5,396 nt of DNA, taken from contig JAJFJX010000087.1 in NCBI GenBank assembly GCA_021773655.1, forward strand, positions 1 through 5,396, in the 5' to 3' direction. Within the stretch, counting starts at the first letter, position 1. Each line of letters opens with the position of its first letter. Below, one piece after another: positions 1 through 4,565 of the stretch. The stretch comes from Panacagrimonas sp. (GTDB taxonomy: Bacteria; Pseudomonadota; Gammaproteobacteria; Nevskiales; Nevskiaceae). The translations under genes and the position numbers were made by a program. Below the pieces are notes generated by a model. It made no database searches, was not told the DNA's origin, and saw nothing but the letters and a program-made list of their open reading frames with translations.

Positions 1-183
1 GGGCACCGCCACCTGGCGGTGAGCAAGTCCGTGCGCCAGGGCCAGACCTTCACCGCGGTGAAGGTACTCGAAGGTCCTGATCGCGTGGCGGAACTGGCGC
101 GAATGATCGGAGGGCAGAGCCTGACAGCGGCAAGCCGCAACCTGGCACGTGAACTGCTGGATGGCGTCGGGCGCAATCATTGA
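1..183 (+). CDS. recN: DNA repair ATPase RecN, C-terminal fragment (5' end outside window)
   Basis: Sixty codons are open in frame 1 from the window edge to a TGA at 181-183. RecN is an SMC-like ABC ATPase that acts at double-strand breaks in the cytoplasm. The visible tail begins with GHRHLAVSKSV and later has DRVAELARMIGG followed by LTAASRNLARELL. This matches the RecN ending: a His-rich stretch leading to the last strand ('H..V.K', followed in family members by a short polar segment), then 'R..E(L/I)ARM(L/I)GG', then a closing helix 'T..A...A.ELL'. The Walker A, coiled-coil and signature regions lie outside the window, so the call rests on this tail alone. The gene converges with the downstream aldolase gene, with 309 bases between the two stop codons. 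Another SMC/ABC-type ATPase is possible but fits less well. Confidence 0.75.
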   Translation, partial: GHRHLAVSKSVRQGQTFTAVKVLEGPDRVAELARMIGGQSLTAASRNLARELLDGVGRNH

Positions 184-386
184 GGGATCGAATCCGTGAC
201 AGCCAGCTCCGGCCCGGGAGCAGGGACGGATCACGCTCGATGCGTCTGCGCCAGCTGAACCTCATTGGCCGCCCTCCGGTTCTAGCCGGCCTGCTGTTCG
301 CCTGGGAGGTCACGCTCAGCTTTCTGCCCGCCCTGCTCGTGAGCGTTCCCAGGCTTGTTGGCGTCTGCACCGCCTCAGAGCGCAAG

Positions 387-432
387 AAAAAACCCGCTCC
401 GGTCAGCCATTGACCGGCGCGGGTACGCTTTT
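387..432. terminator. intrinsic terminator for the aldolase gene, possibly bidirectional
   Basis: The arm ACCCGCTCCGGTCA (392-405) pairs with TGACCGGCGCGGGT (411-424) over 14 positions with a single T-C mismatch, around a 5-nt loop. On the minus strand the stem is followed at once by six T residues (plus-strand A387-A392), the classic rho-independent arrangement, about 70 bases past the aldolase stop. On the plus strand a weaker TTTT (429-432) follows after four bases, so the hairpin could also stop recN transcription. Confidence 0.9.
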
Positions 433-444
433 CAGGCCAGGCCA

Positions 445-482
445 GGTCGGGTCGGGTCGGGTCGGGTCGGACCGGACCGGCC
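445..482 (+). repeat. GGTCG pentamer tandem repeat with G-quadruplex motif
   Basis: Five perfect GGTCG units (445-469) are followed by the related ACCGGACCGG. Four GGG runs separated by TC (449-466) meet the G3N2G3N2G3N2G3 rule for intramolecular G-quadruplexes on the plus strand. The tract lies between the aldolase stop and its terminator, so it is C-rich in the aldolase 3' UTR and G-rich in any recN read-through transcript. The ACCGG units can also pair back on the preceding GGTC units. Folding is inferred from the motif only. Confidence 0.85.
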
Positions 483-492
483 AACCGATCGC

Positions 493-1509
493 TCAGGCAG
501 CCTTTTCCAGCGCCGCTTCCCACTGGCCCAGGCTGGCCAGACCGTTCATGCGCGCACGATGCAGATGCGCCTTCTTGCCGGCCTCCACGTCCTTGCCGCT
601 CCATGCTTTGAGCGCGGCCGCCTGCAGCGCGCGGCCGTAGGAGAAAGTCAGCTTCCAGGGCAGGTTGCCGACACGGTTCATGGCGTCCAGATGCGCCGTG
701 GCCAGTTCGTCACTCTGGCCGCCGGAGAGAAACGCCACGCCGGGCACCGCGCTGGGCACGCAGTTTCGCAGCATGCGGACCGAACGCTCGGCCACCTCGT
801 CCACCGAAGCCTGCGTCGCACACCTGATGCCGGACACCGCCATGTTCGGCTTGAGCACCATGCCTTCGAGCAGCACGTTCTGGTAGTAGAGCTGCTGGAA
901 GACCTCCTTGAGCACCCAGGTGGTGACCTCCTCGCAGGTCGCTGCGGTGTTGTCGCCATCCATCAGCACCTCGGGCTCGACGATGGGCACGATGTCCGCC
1001 TCCTGGCACAGCGCTGCATAGCGCGCCAGCGCGTGGGCATTGGTCTGGATCGCGTTGTAGCTCGGCGCACCGTTGCCGATCACGATCACGCCGCGCCACT
1101 TGGCAAATCGCGCGCCGGCTTCGCGATACTTGAGCAGGCGTTCGCGCAGGCCGTCCAGCCCTTCGGTGATCGTCTCGTCGGGCTTGCCACCGGGCAACGG
1201 CTTGGCGCCCTTGTCCACCTTGATGCCGGGGATCACGCCCTTGGACGCAAGCAGCTTGGAAAATGGCTCGCCGGCCAGGCTGGACTGGAACAGCGTCTCT
1301 TCGAACAGGATCACGCCGGACGTGTGCTTCTCGAAGCCAGGCGTGTTGAACAGCATGTCGCGGTAAGCGCGCCGGTTGGGCTCGGTGTTTTCAACCCCGA
1401 TCCCGTCGAAACGCTTCTTGATGGTGCCGGTGGATTCGTCTGCCGCCAGCAGTCCGCGACCGGGTGCAACCATGCCCAGCGCGGTTTCGTTCAGAGTTTT
1501 TTCGTTCAC
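493..1509 (-). CDS. fba: class I fructose-bisphosphate aldolase
   Basis: This 338-residue cytoplasmic enzyme cleaves fructose 1,6-bisphosphate to dihydroxyacetone phosphate and glyceraldehyde 3-phosphate through a Schiff base, in glycolysis and gluconeogenesis. Family motifs run in order: MVAPGRGLLAADEST (Asp24), GIKVDKG (95-101), FAKWRGVI (Lys137), PIVEPEVLMDGD (Glu178), EGMVLKPNM with the Schiff-base Lys220, VAFLSGGQSDE (258-268) and SYGRALQ (phosphate-binding Arg293). Asp24, Lys137, Glu178, Lys220 and Arg293 match the catalytic residues of muscle-type aldolase. The reading frame stays open 65 codons further upstream, but that stretch has no family similarity. I chose GTG at 1509 because homology begins there and a CGAGG lies six bases upstream. 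The length suits the family and the gene looks intact. It is transcribed alone as far as the window shows, ending at the hairpin near 392-424. A class II enzyme is excluded by the motifs. Confidence 0.97.
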   Translation of the reverse strand: MNEKTLNETALGMVAPGRGLLAADESTGTIKKRFDGIGVENTEPNRRAYRDMLFNTPGFEKHTSGVILFEETLFQSSLAGEPFSKLLASKGVIPGIKVDKGAKPLPGGKPDETITEGLDGLRERLLKYREAGARFAKWRGVIVIGNGAPSYNAIQTNAHALARYAALCQEADIVPIVEPEVLMDGDNTAATCEEVTTWVLKEVFQQLYYQNVLLEGMVLKPNMAVSGIRCATQASVDEVAERSVRMLRNCVPSAVPGVAFLSGGQSDELATAHLDAMNRVGNLPWKLTFSYGRALQAAALKAWSGKDVEAGKKAHLHRARMNGLASLGQWEAALEKAA

Positions 1510-1515
1510 TGCAAA

Positions 1516-1520
1516 CCTCG
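1516..1520 (-). promoter_or_regulatory. ribosome binding site deciding the GTG start of the aldolase
   Basis: On the minus strand CGAGG is followed by six bases (TTTGCA) and then GTG at 1507-1509. The spacing is near optimal, which supports the GTG start over the in-frame upstream codons. Confidence 0.75.
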
Positions 1521-1763
1521 GTTTCAAATGCCTCGTGAATGATGGTCGCCGCCAGGCGGCTTCCCGGTTGGCGCGCGCGGGCACGCCGAAGAGATCATGC
1601 GGACGACATTCTCTGCGAACTGTGCGCGGCGGGGAACCTTTTTTCCCATGCACGCCCACGCCCCCGGGACCGTAAAACCCCATGATCCGGAGGTCGCCAG
1701 GCATGGCTCGGAATCCCCGCCAGGCCGGATTTGAAGCGTCGCGGAGGGGCCTAAAGAGGCCCC
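1521..1763. other. aldolase upstream region, no gene seen
   Basis: This region should hold the aldolase promoter on the minus strand, but I see no convincing -35/-10 pair. The best is TTCGCA with TGATCT 16 bases on, which is weak. The 65-codon in-frame extension of the aldolase frame through here shows no recognisable protein. The only clear structure is a small hairpin at its far end, listed separately. Confidence 0.5.
1746..1763. repeat. short perfect hairpin at the left border of the repeat array
   Basis: GGGGCCT (1746-1752) and AGGCCCC (1757-1763) pair perfectly around AAAG. Neither strand has a T-run after it, so it is not a typical intrinsic terminator. It sits just before the first array unit and may be the remnant of an end or a terminator that lost its tract. 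Confidence 0.6.
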
Positions 1764-1810
1764 AGGTTACGGGGGCTTATGTGATTCGAAGCGCCGCCGC
1801 CGCGGCCTTC

Positions 1811-1848
1811 TGATCCTGGAGCCGACACGAAAATGCCGTCATTCCCGC
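1811..1848 (+). repeat. 37-38 bp subrepeat, single copy in unit 1
   Basis: It begins TGATCCTGGAGCCGACACG and ends GTCATTCCCGC, running directly into the palindrome at 1841-1860. This is the one-copy state of the subrepeat, which has two or three copies in the other units. Confidence 0.75.
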
Positions 1849-1860
1849 GCAGGCGGGAAT
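1841..1860. repeat. 20-bp ATTCCC-N8-GGGAAT palindrome
   Basis: The sequence is ATTCCCGCGCAGGCGGGAAT. It is followed by the 61-bp module that leads to the next palindrome at 1902. The pattern equals the consensus of the Neisseria dRS3 repeat, though relatedness is not implied. Confidence 0.85.
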
Positions 1861-1897
1861 CCAGTGCGTTGAGGCGCAGGCCTCCCTCAACCCGAGC

Positions 1898-1998
1898 CCT
1901 CATTCCCGCGCAGGCGGGAATCCAGAGTCGGACGCCGAGTGCTGCGACAGGTCTCTTCCGTGCCCTCGGCCTGGATTCCCGCTTTCGCGGGAATGACG
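1898..1998. repeat. 101-bp inverted palindrome doublet, copy 1
   Basis: Two 20-bp palindromes (1902-1921 and 1975-1994) face each other with outward flanks CCTC and GACG. Between them GCCGAG pairs with CTCGGC, so the element can fold into one long imperfect hairpin. This is the arrangement of REPIN-type doublets. Copies 2 and 4 have exactly the same length. Confidence 0.85.
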
Positions 1999-2127
1999 CT
2001 TGCCTGGGGCGGCGCTGCTCATCAAGCCGAGGTGCCGTCGAAGCCTGGCAGGGGGACACCAACCGGAACGTCCCGGCTTCAAGGCACGGACCACGAAGTG
2101 ATTCGACGCGCCGCTGCCGCGGCCTTC

Positions 2128-2202
2128 TGATGCTGGAGCCGGCAGGAGAATGCCGTCATTCCCGCTGATGCTGGAGCTGACCCGAAAAGTCGTCATTCCC
2201 GC
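2128..2202 (+). repeat. 37-38 bp subrepeat, two copies in unit 2
   Basis: Two copies start with TGATGCTGGAGC (2128 and 2166) and end GTCATTCCCGC. The first ATTCCC (2158) has no GGGAAT partner, so it is a half palindrome. The second (2195) opens the complete palindrome of doublet copy 2. Confidence 0.8.
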
Positions 2203-2291
2203 GCAGGCGGGAATCCAGTGTCGGAAGCCGAGTGCTGCGGCAGGTCTCTTCCGCGCCCTCGGCCTGGATTCCCGCTTTCGCGGGAATGACG
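2191..2291. repeat. 101-bp inverted palindrome doublet, copy 2
   Basis: Palindromes at 2195-2214 and 2268-2287 are inverted, with CGTC at the left end and GACG at the right. The 28-base ends pair with two mismatches at the palindrome centre, and the inner GCCGAG and CTCGGC pair as well. This is the best preserved copy in the left array. Confidence 0.88.
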
Positions 2292-2420
2292 CTTGCCTGG
2301 GGCGGCGCTGCTCATCAAGCCGAGGTGCCGTCGAAGCCTGGCAGGGGGACACCAACCAGAAAGTCCCGGGGCTCACGTCACGGGCCTCGAAGTGATTCGA
2401 AGCGCCGCTGCCGCGGCCTT

Positions 2421-2534
2421 CAGTTCCTGGAGCCGACGCGCAAAGGCCGTCATTCCCGCTGATGCTGGAGCCGACAAGAAAAGTCCGTCATTCCCGCTGA
2501 TGCTGGAGCCGACTCGAAAAGTCGTCATTCCCGC
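2421..2534 (+). repeat. 37-38 bp subrepeat, three tandem copies in unit 3
   Basis: The copies end with ATTCCCGC at 2452, 2490 and 2527, a spacing of 38 and 37 bases. The first begins CAGTTCCTGGAGCC and the others TGATGCTGGAGCC. The first two carry half palindromes. The third runs into a full palindrome at 2527-2546. Confidence 0.85.
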
Positions 2535-2546
2535 GAAGGCGGGAAT
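2527..2546. repeat. 20-bp ATTCCC-N8-GGGAAT palindrome
   Basis: The sequence is ATTCCCGCGAAGGCGGGAAT. It is followed by the same 61-bp module as at 1841, leading to the next palindrome at 2588 in the same orientation. Confidence 0.85.
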
Positions 2547-2572
2547 CCAGTGCGTCGAGGCGCAGGCCTCCC

Positions 2573-3973
2573 TCAACCCGAGCCCTCATTCCCGCGAAAG
2601 CGGGAATCCGGTGTCGGTGGCCGAGCGCTGCGGGAGGCACCTTCCGCGGCATCGATGCTCAGGCGATGGGCGTTCGCGATCTGCGTAGTCCAGGCCTGTG
2701 ACAGCTTTGCCTGCGCAGCAAACTCGGGCCAGCGCCGCACCGCGGCGAGCACCTCGTGGAGCATTGCGGCCTCACGGCCCCGTTTGAGCATCGCCACCCT
2801 GGCGCAGGCCTTGAAATCCCCCCGGGTGAATCCGTCCGCCTTGCCGTTGACGGTCATCTGATGGCGCGCCGTCCATTCGCCCGACGGGTTGTAGCTGTAG
2901 GTGACATCGAACGCCGGGGCCAGCGACCACTGCCCCTGCTTGTCCATCAGGAAGGCGATGTTCTTCACGTGGTCGTCCTGGTTGCGCGCCACCACGTTGA
3001 ACAGCATGCGGCGGAACTGTTCCTCGATCGCGGCCATCGGCAGGCCGAGCTGGCGGATCGTCATCAGGGCCTGCTCGTAGCTGTACGCACCCGCCTGGTT
3101 GAAATCGAAATGCGCCAGTGCGCCCAGCGACTGCATGTGCAGCTTGGAGCCGCCTTTCAGACGGTCGAAACGCCGCGTCATGAAATGGCGGCGACCGTTT
3201 TCTTCCAGCAGGCGGCATTCACTCATGTGGATGCCGGCCGCCCTGGCCATCAGGTGATACGCATATTCGATGGCGCCGTAGCCCTTGGGGTCTTCGAGTT
3301 CCTTGTCCTTGTTGCCGGACACGCCGTCGAACTTGATCAGCCAGTCCTCGAAGCCCTCGCCCGCGGAAACCTGCCCCGAGCGGATCTCCTGCGTGTTGCG
3401 ATTCCAGGCGATCACCGCCTTGGCCCGCGCACCGCCCGCCGAGGTGCCCACGCTAAGGATGTCGGCCAGCGCCTTGTCACGCGCTTTCTCGCCGAGCGTG
3501 CCCTGGAAGTTTTCACGCTGCGTCAGCACGTCCGACGCCAGCTTCACCAGCGCATCGATCTCGATCTTCTTGCTCTTTTTCGGCTTCGGTCCCGTGACCG
3601 GCGCGAACTCCAGCGCCCCCATGCCGCGCGTGCCCGTGTAGCAGAGGCGCTCCACGGCGTTGAAGCTCGAAGGCCTGCGGCCCTGCGTGGCAAGCCAGGC
3701 GTCGATCAGCGCGTTGCCGAACTTGTCCGGCAGGGAATCCGCGAGCAGGCCGGGCAGGCCGTGAAAGGTTTTCTGCGGCAGCTCGGGGAAGCTGTAGAGC
3801 TGCCGACACAGCGGCATCATCAAGGGCGAAATCTCGATGCCGCTCCCGGCGAAGGCCGCGTCGTACTCGAAGACCGCGGTGTCGCGCCCCGAGCCAGGCC
3901 CCGAGCCAGGTTCAGTGTCCAGTGACACCGCGCCGATGGTGCGTCCCCAGAGTCGTACTTCGGCGAGAGTCAT
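2573..3973 (-). CDS. hipA: HipA-family serine/threonine kinase toxin
   Basis: This 466-residue protein belongs to the HipA kinases, toxins of type II toxin-antitoxin systems that arrest growth by phosphorylating a cellular target (GltX for Escherichia coli HipA; unknown here). Residues 1-125 form the N-terminal HipA domain (MTLAEVRLWG... to MGALEF). The kinase part follows: a glycine-rich SVGTSAGGARAKA loop (174-186) with a candidate autophosphorylation serine (174 or 178), LIKFD with ATP-binding Lys214, TRRFDR (266-271), the catalytic NQDDHVKN with Asp333, and APAFDV with metal-binding Asp356. The start ATG at 3973 overlaps the hipB stop as ATGA, which implies translational coupling; the frame is open 59 codons further upstream but that part shadows hipB. 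The loop reads ARAKA where I expect ARPKA. Family similarity fades near IANAHRL (432-438), and the last 25 or so residues (from about 442) are translated from the neighbouring repeat. A 12-bp tandem duplication adds SGPG near residue 25. Confidence 0.93.
   Translation of the reverse strand: MTLAEVRLWGRTIGAVSLDTEPGSGPGSGRDTAVFEYDAAFAGSGIEISPLMMPLCRQLYSFPELPQKTFHGLPGLLADSLPDKFGNALIDAWLATQGRRPSSFNAVERLCYTGTRGMGALEFAPVTGPKPKKSKKIEIDALVKLASDVLTQRENFQGTLGEKARDKALADILSVGTSAGGARAKAVIAWNRNTQEIRSGQVSAGEGFEDWLIKFDGVSGNKDKELEDPKGYGAIEYAYHLMARAAGIHMSECRLLEENGRRHFMTRRFDRLKGGSKLHMQSLGALAHFDFNQAGAYSYEQALMTIRQLGLPMAAIEEQFRRMLFNVVARNQDDHVKNIAFLMDKQGQWSLAPAFDVTYSYNPSGEWTARHQMTVNGKADGFTRGDFKACARVAMLKRGREAAMLHEVLAAVRRWPEFAAQAKLSQAWTTQIANAHRLSIDAAEGASRSARPPTPDSRFRGNEGSG
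2584..2650. repeat. truncated palindrome doublet overlapping the 3' end of hipA
   Basis: A full palindrome (2588-2607) is followed by sequence matching the left half and middle of the 101-bp doublet, including GCCGAG then GCTGCGG and CTTCCGCG. The match then ends near 2650. The inverted right-hand palindrome is missing and hipA coding sequence continues instead. The hipA stop (2573-2575) lies beyond this element, so the gene reads through it. Confidence 0.8.
3887..3910 (-). repeat. 12-bp in-frame tandem duplication within hipA
   Basis: CCCCGAGCCAGG occurs twice in direct succession (3887-3898 and 3899-3910). The duplication keeps frame and adds four residues to a Gly/Ser/Pro-rich loop (EPGSGPGSG, about residues 21-29) in the N-terminal domain. 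It looks like a slippage product in a permissive loop. Confidence 0.85.
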
Positions 3974-4338
3974 GGCTTGCCGGGGATCGTCTCCGCCCAG
4001 GTCCATTTCTTCTTCGTCGCGGCAACCGCTCCGCGGGCACCGGAGGCACGCAGGCGCGGTTGCGCCTGCCGCTTGATCTGCGCCATCGGGCTTGCCGTGG
4101 GCGCTGCGATCAGCAAGTCCAGGCGCTCCAGCAGGCCCAACACCCGGCACACGCGCACCAGGCTGGAGAGCTGCGTCGCCACCTCGCCCGATTCCAGGCG
4201 CTCGATCGTGCGCTTGGACAGCCCGGCCTGCTCGGCCAACCCGGCCTGGCTGAGGTTGGCCGCGAGGCGGGCCGTGGCCAGCCGTTGCCCCAGCTCCTGC
4301 AGGACGGCTTCGTCAGTGGTGGAAGACTGGATTCGCAT
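3970..4338 (-). CDS. hipB: HipB-like Xre-family antitoxin and autorepressor
   Basis: This 122-residue protein has a Cro/cI-type helix-turn-helix at residues 15-70 (LGQRLATARLAANLSQ, then LAEQAGLSKRTIERLESGE). The LSQ and GLSKRTIERLESG patterns are typical of the family. HipB proteins neutralise HipA by complex formation and repress their own operon. The C-terminal part (80-122) is basic and ends KKKWTWAETIPGKP, like the Trp-containing tails of other HipB-like proteins. I chose ATG at 4338; a TTG four codons upstream (4350) is possible, and no good Shine-Dalgarno precedes either, so the message may have a short or weak leader. The stop overlaps the hipA start by ATGA. A cluster of 22-mer inverted sites lies immediately upstream. 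Confidence 0.9.
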   Translation of the reverse strand: MRIQSSTTDEAVLQELGQRLATARLAANLSQAGLAEQAGLSKRTIERLESGEVATQLSSLVRVCRVLGLLERLDLLIAAPTASPMAQIKRQAQPRLRASGARGAVAATKKKWTWAETIPGKP

Positions 4339-4341
4339 AAT

Positions 4342-4357
4342 TCGACACAAACGACGA
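4342..4357. promoter_or_regulatory. weak fourth operator-like site next to the hipB start
   Basis: On the minus strand TCGTCGTTTGTGTCGA agrees at 11 of 16 positions with the palindrome TCGTCATAAATGACGA found at 4449-4464. It ends four bases from the hipB ATG. It could be a low-affinity repressor site or chance. Confidence 0.35.
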
Positions 4358-4364
4358 CAAAATC

Positions 4365-4370
4365 AGCATA
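4365..4370 (-). promoter_or_regulatory. candidate -10 box for hipBA
   Basis: TATGCT on the minus strand lies about 27 bases before the hipB ATG, which would give a leader of about 20 bases. The matching -35 region would fall inside the left 22-mer and has no strong consensus. A separate TTGACT further upstream (minus strand, within 4398-4404) matches the -35 consensus at five of six positions but has no good -10 at 16-18 bases. Confidence 0.35.
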
Positions 4371-4375
4371 CACGC

Positions 4376-4430
4376 ATCAAGTCGCCATGTGTGACGAGTC
4401 AAACGGTGTCGTCACACATGGCGACTTGAT
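4376..4430. promoter_or_regulatory. perfect 22-bp inverted repeat, probable HipB operator
   Basis: The arm at 4376-4397 (starting ATCAAGTCGCCATG, ending GTGACGA) is the exact reverse complement of 4409-4430, with an 11-base spacer GTCAAACGGTG. The arms are 38 and 71 bases upstream of the hipB ATG, where HipB-type repressors bind. The 33-bp centre-to-centre spacing is about three helical turns, which would put both sites on the same DNA face. It could instead act as an RNA hairpin if transcribed, but there is no T-run on either side. Confidence 0.75.
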
Positions 4431-4448
4431 CCTGTTAATGCTTATTAA

Positions 4449-4470
4449 TCGTCATAAATGACGACTTAAT
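4449..4470. promoter_or_regulatory. third copy of the 22-mer operator
   Basis: This 22-mer matches the right arm (4409-4430) at 18 of 22 positions and in the same orientation. Its core TCGTCAT-AA-ATGACGA (4449-4464) is itself a perfect palindrome with 7-bp arms, which shows the symmetric dyad a repressor dimer would read. It lies 40 bases from the right arm. A further half site TCGTCA follows at 4470-4475. Confidence 0.65.
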
Positions 4471-4565
4471 CGTCACTTTCAATGCCTGGAACAGCCAACG
4501 CCGCTGTTCTCGATTCCCCAGTCCAGCGGCGGCAGTATGCTGCCCCACGAGACAGGGTCTACCCA
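4471..4565. other. spacer between the operator cluster and the fourth repeat unit, with two small hairpins
   Basis: GAACAGC (4489-4495) pairs with GCTGTTC (4503-4509) around seven bases, and GGCAG (4531-4535) with CTGCC (4540-4544) around TATG. No gene is visible. The AT-rich character of the operator region gives way here to GC-rich sequence, and array-like sequence resumes at about 4566. Confidence 0.5.

Larger units (their letters stand above)
184..491. other. convergent intergenic region, no confident gene
   Basis: This gap separates the recN-like stop from the aldolase stop. It holds a terminator hairpin and a pentamer repeat, listed separately. A short plus-strand reading frame with a TTG at 180 or an ATG at 240 contains a hydrophobic stretch (LAGLLFAWEVTLSFLPALLV) but ends inside the terminator stem, has no clear Shine-Dalgarno and resembles nothing I recognise. 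I see no other structure here. Confidence 0.6.
1781..2650. repeat. mosaic palindromic repeat array, three units
   Basis: This non-coding block of about 870 bases has three related units, each opening with GTGATTCG and then a GC-rich block ending CGCGGCCTTC, at 1781, 2098 and 2392. The periods are 317 and 294 bases. Each unit contains, in order, copies of a 37-38 bp subrepeat, one or two ATTCCC-N8-GGGAAT palindromes, a 101-bp inverted doublet, and a spacer that ends CAGGGGGACACCAACC. About 130 bases around 1930-2065 recur almost unchanged 293 bases later. The period differs because the first and third units carry an extra 61-bp palindrome module and subrepeat counts vary. All reading frames through the block translate to repeat-derived peptides such as HSRESGNP and WIPAFAGMT and are not genes. 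The third unit is broken at about 2650, where hipA-like sequence begins. Confidence 0.92.

Noticed and set aside
240..413. Possible small membrane protein on the plus strand
   Set aside because: One hydrophobic stretch, but no ribosome site and the frame ends inside the terminator hairpin.
355..1542. Long plus-strand reading frame of 395 codons
   Set aside because: It lies antisense to the clear aldolase gene and is a high-GC shadow frame rich in Arg, His and Gly with no family motif.
1781..2620. CRISPR array
   Set aside because: The short repeats are palindromic, irregularly spaced (37, 61, 73 bases and more), and the intervening sequences are themselves repeated, unlike spacers.
1751..2688. 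Several overlapping reading frames of 63-158 codons on both strands in the left repeat block
   Set aside because: They translate the palindromes into recurrent peptides (HSRESGNP, WIPAFAGMT, VIPAKAGIQ, PRKRES), overlap each other in all frames and have no independent protein features.
2756..3925. Long plus-strand reading frame of 389 codons
   Set aside because: Antisense shadow of hipA, with a composition typical of such frames.
4376..4430. Intrinsic terminator
   Set aside because: The perfect 22-bp dyad could fold as a hairpin, but no T-run follows on either strand and it lies upstream of hipB beside a related third copy, so an operator is the better reading.
3922..4461. Plus-strand frames opposite hipB and the operator
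   Set aside because: They run antisense to a recognisable helix-turn-helix gene and through its operators.
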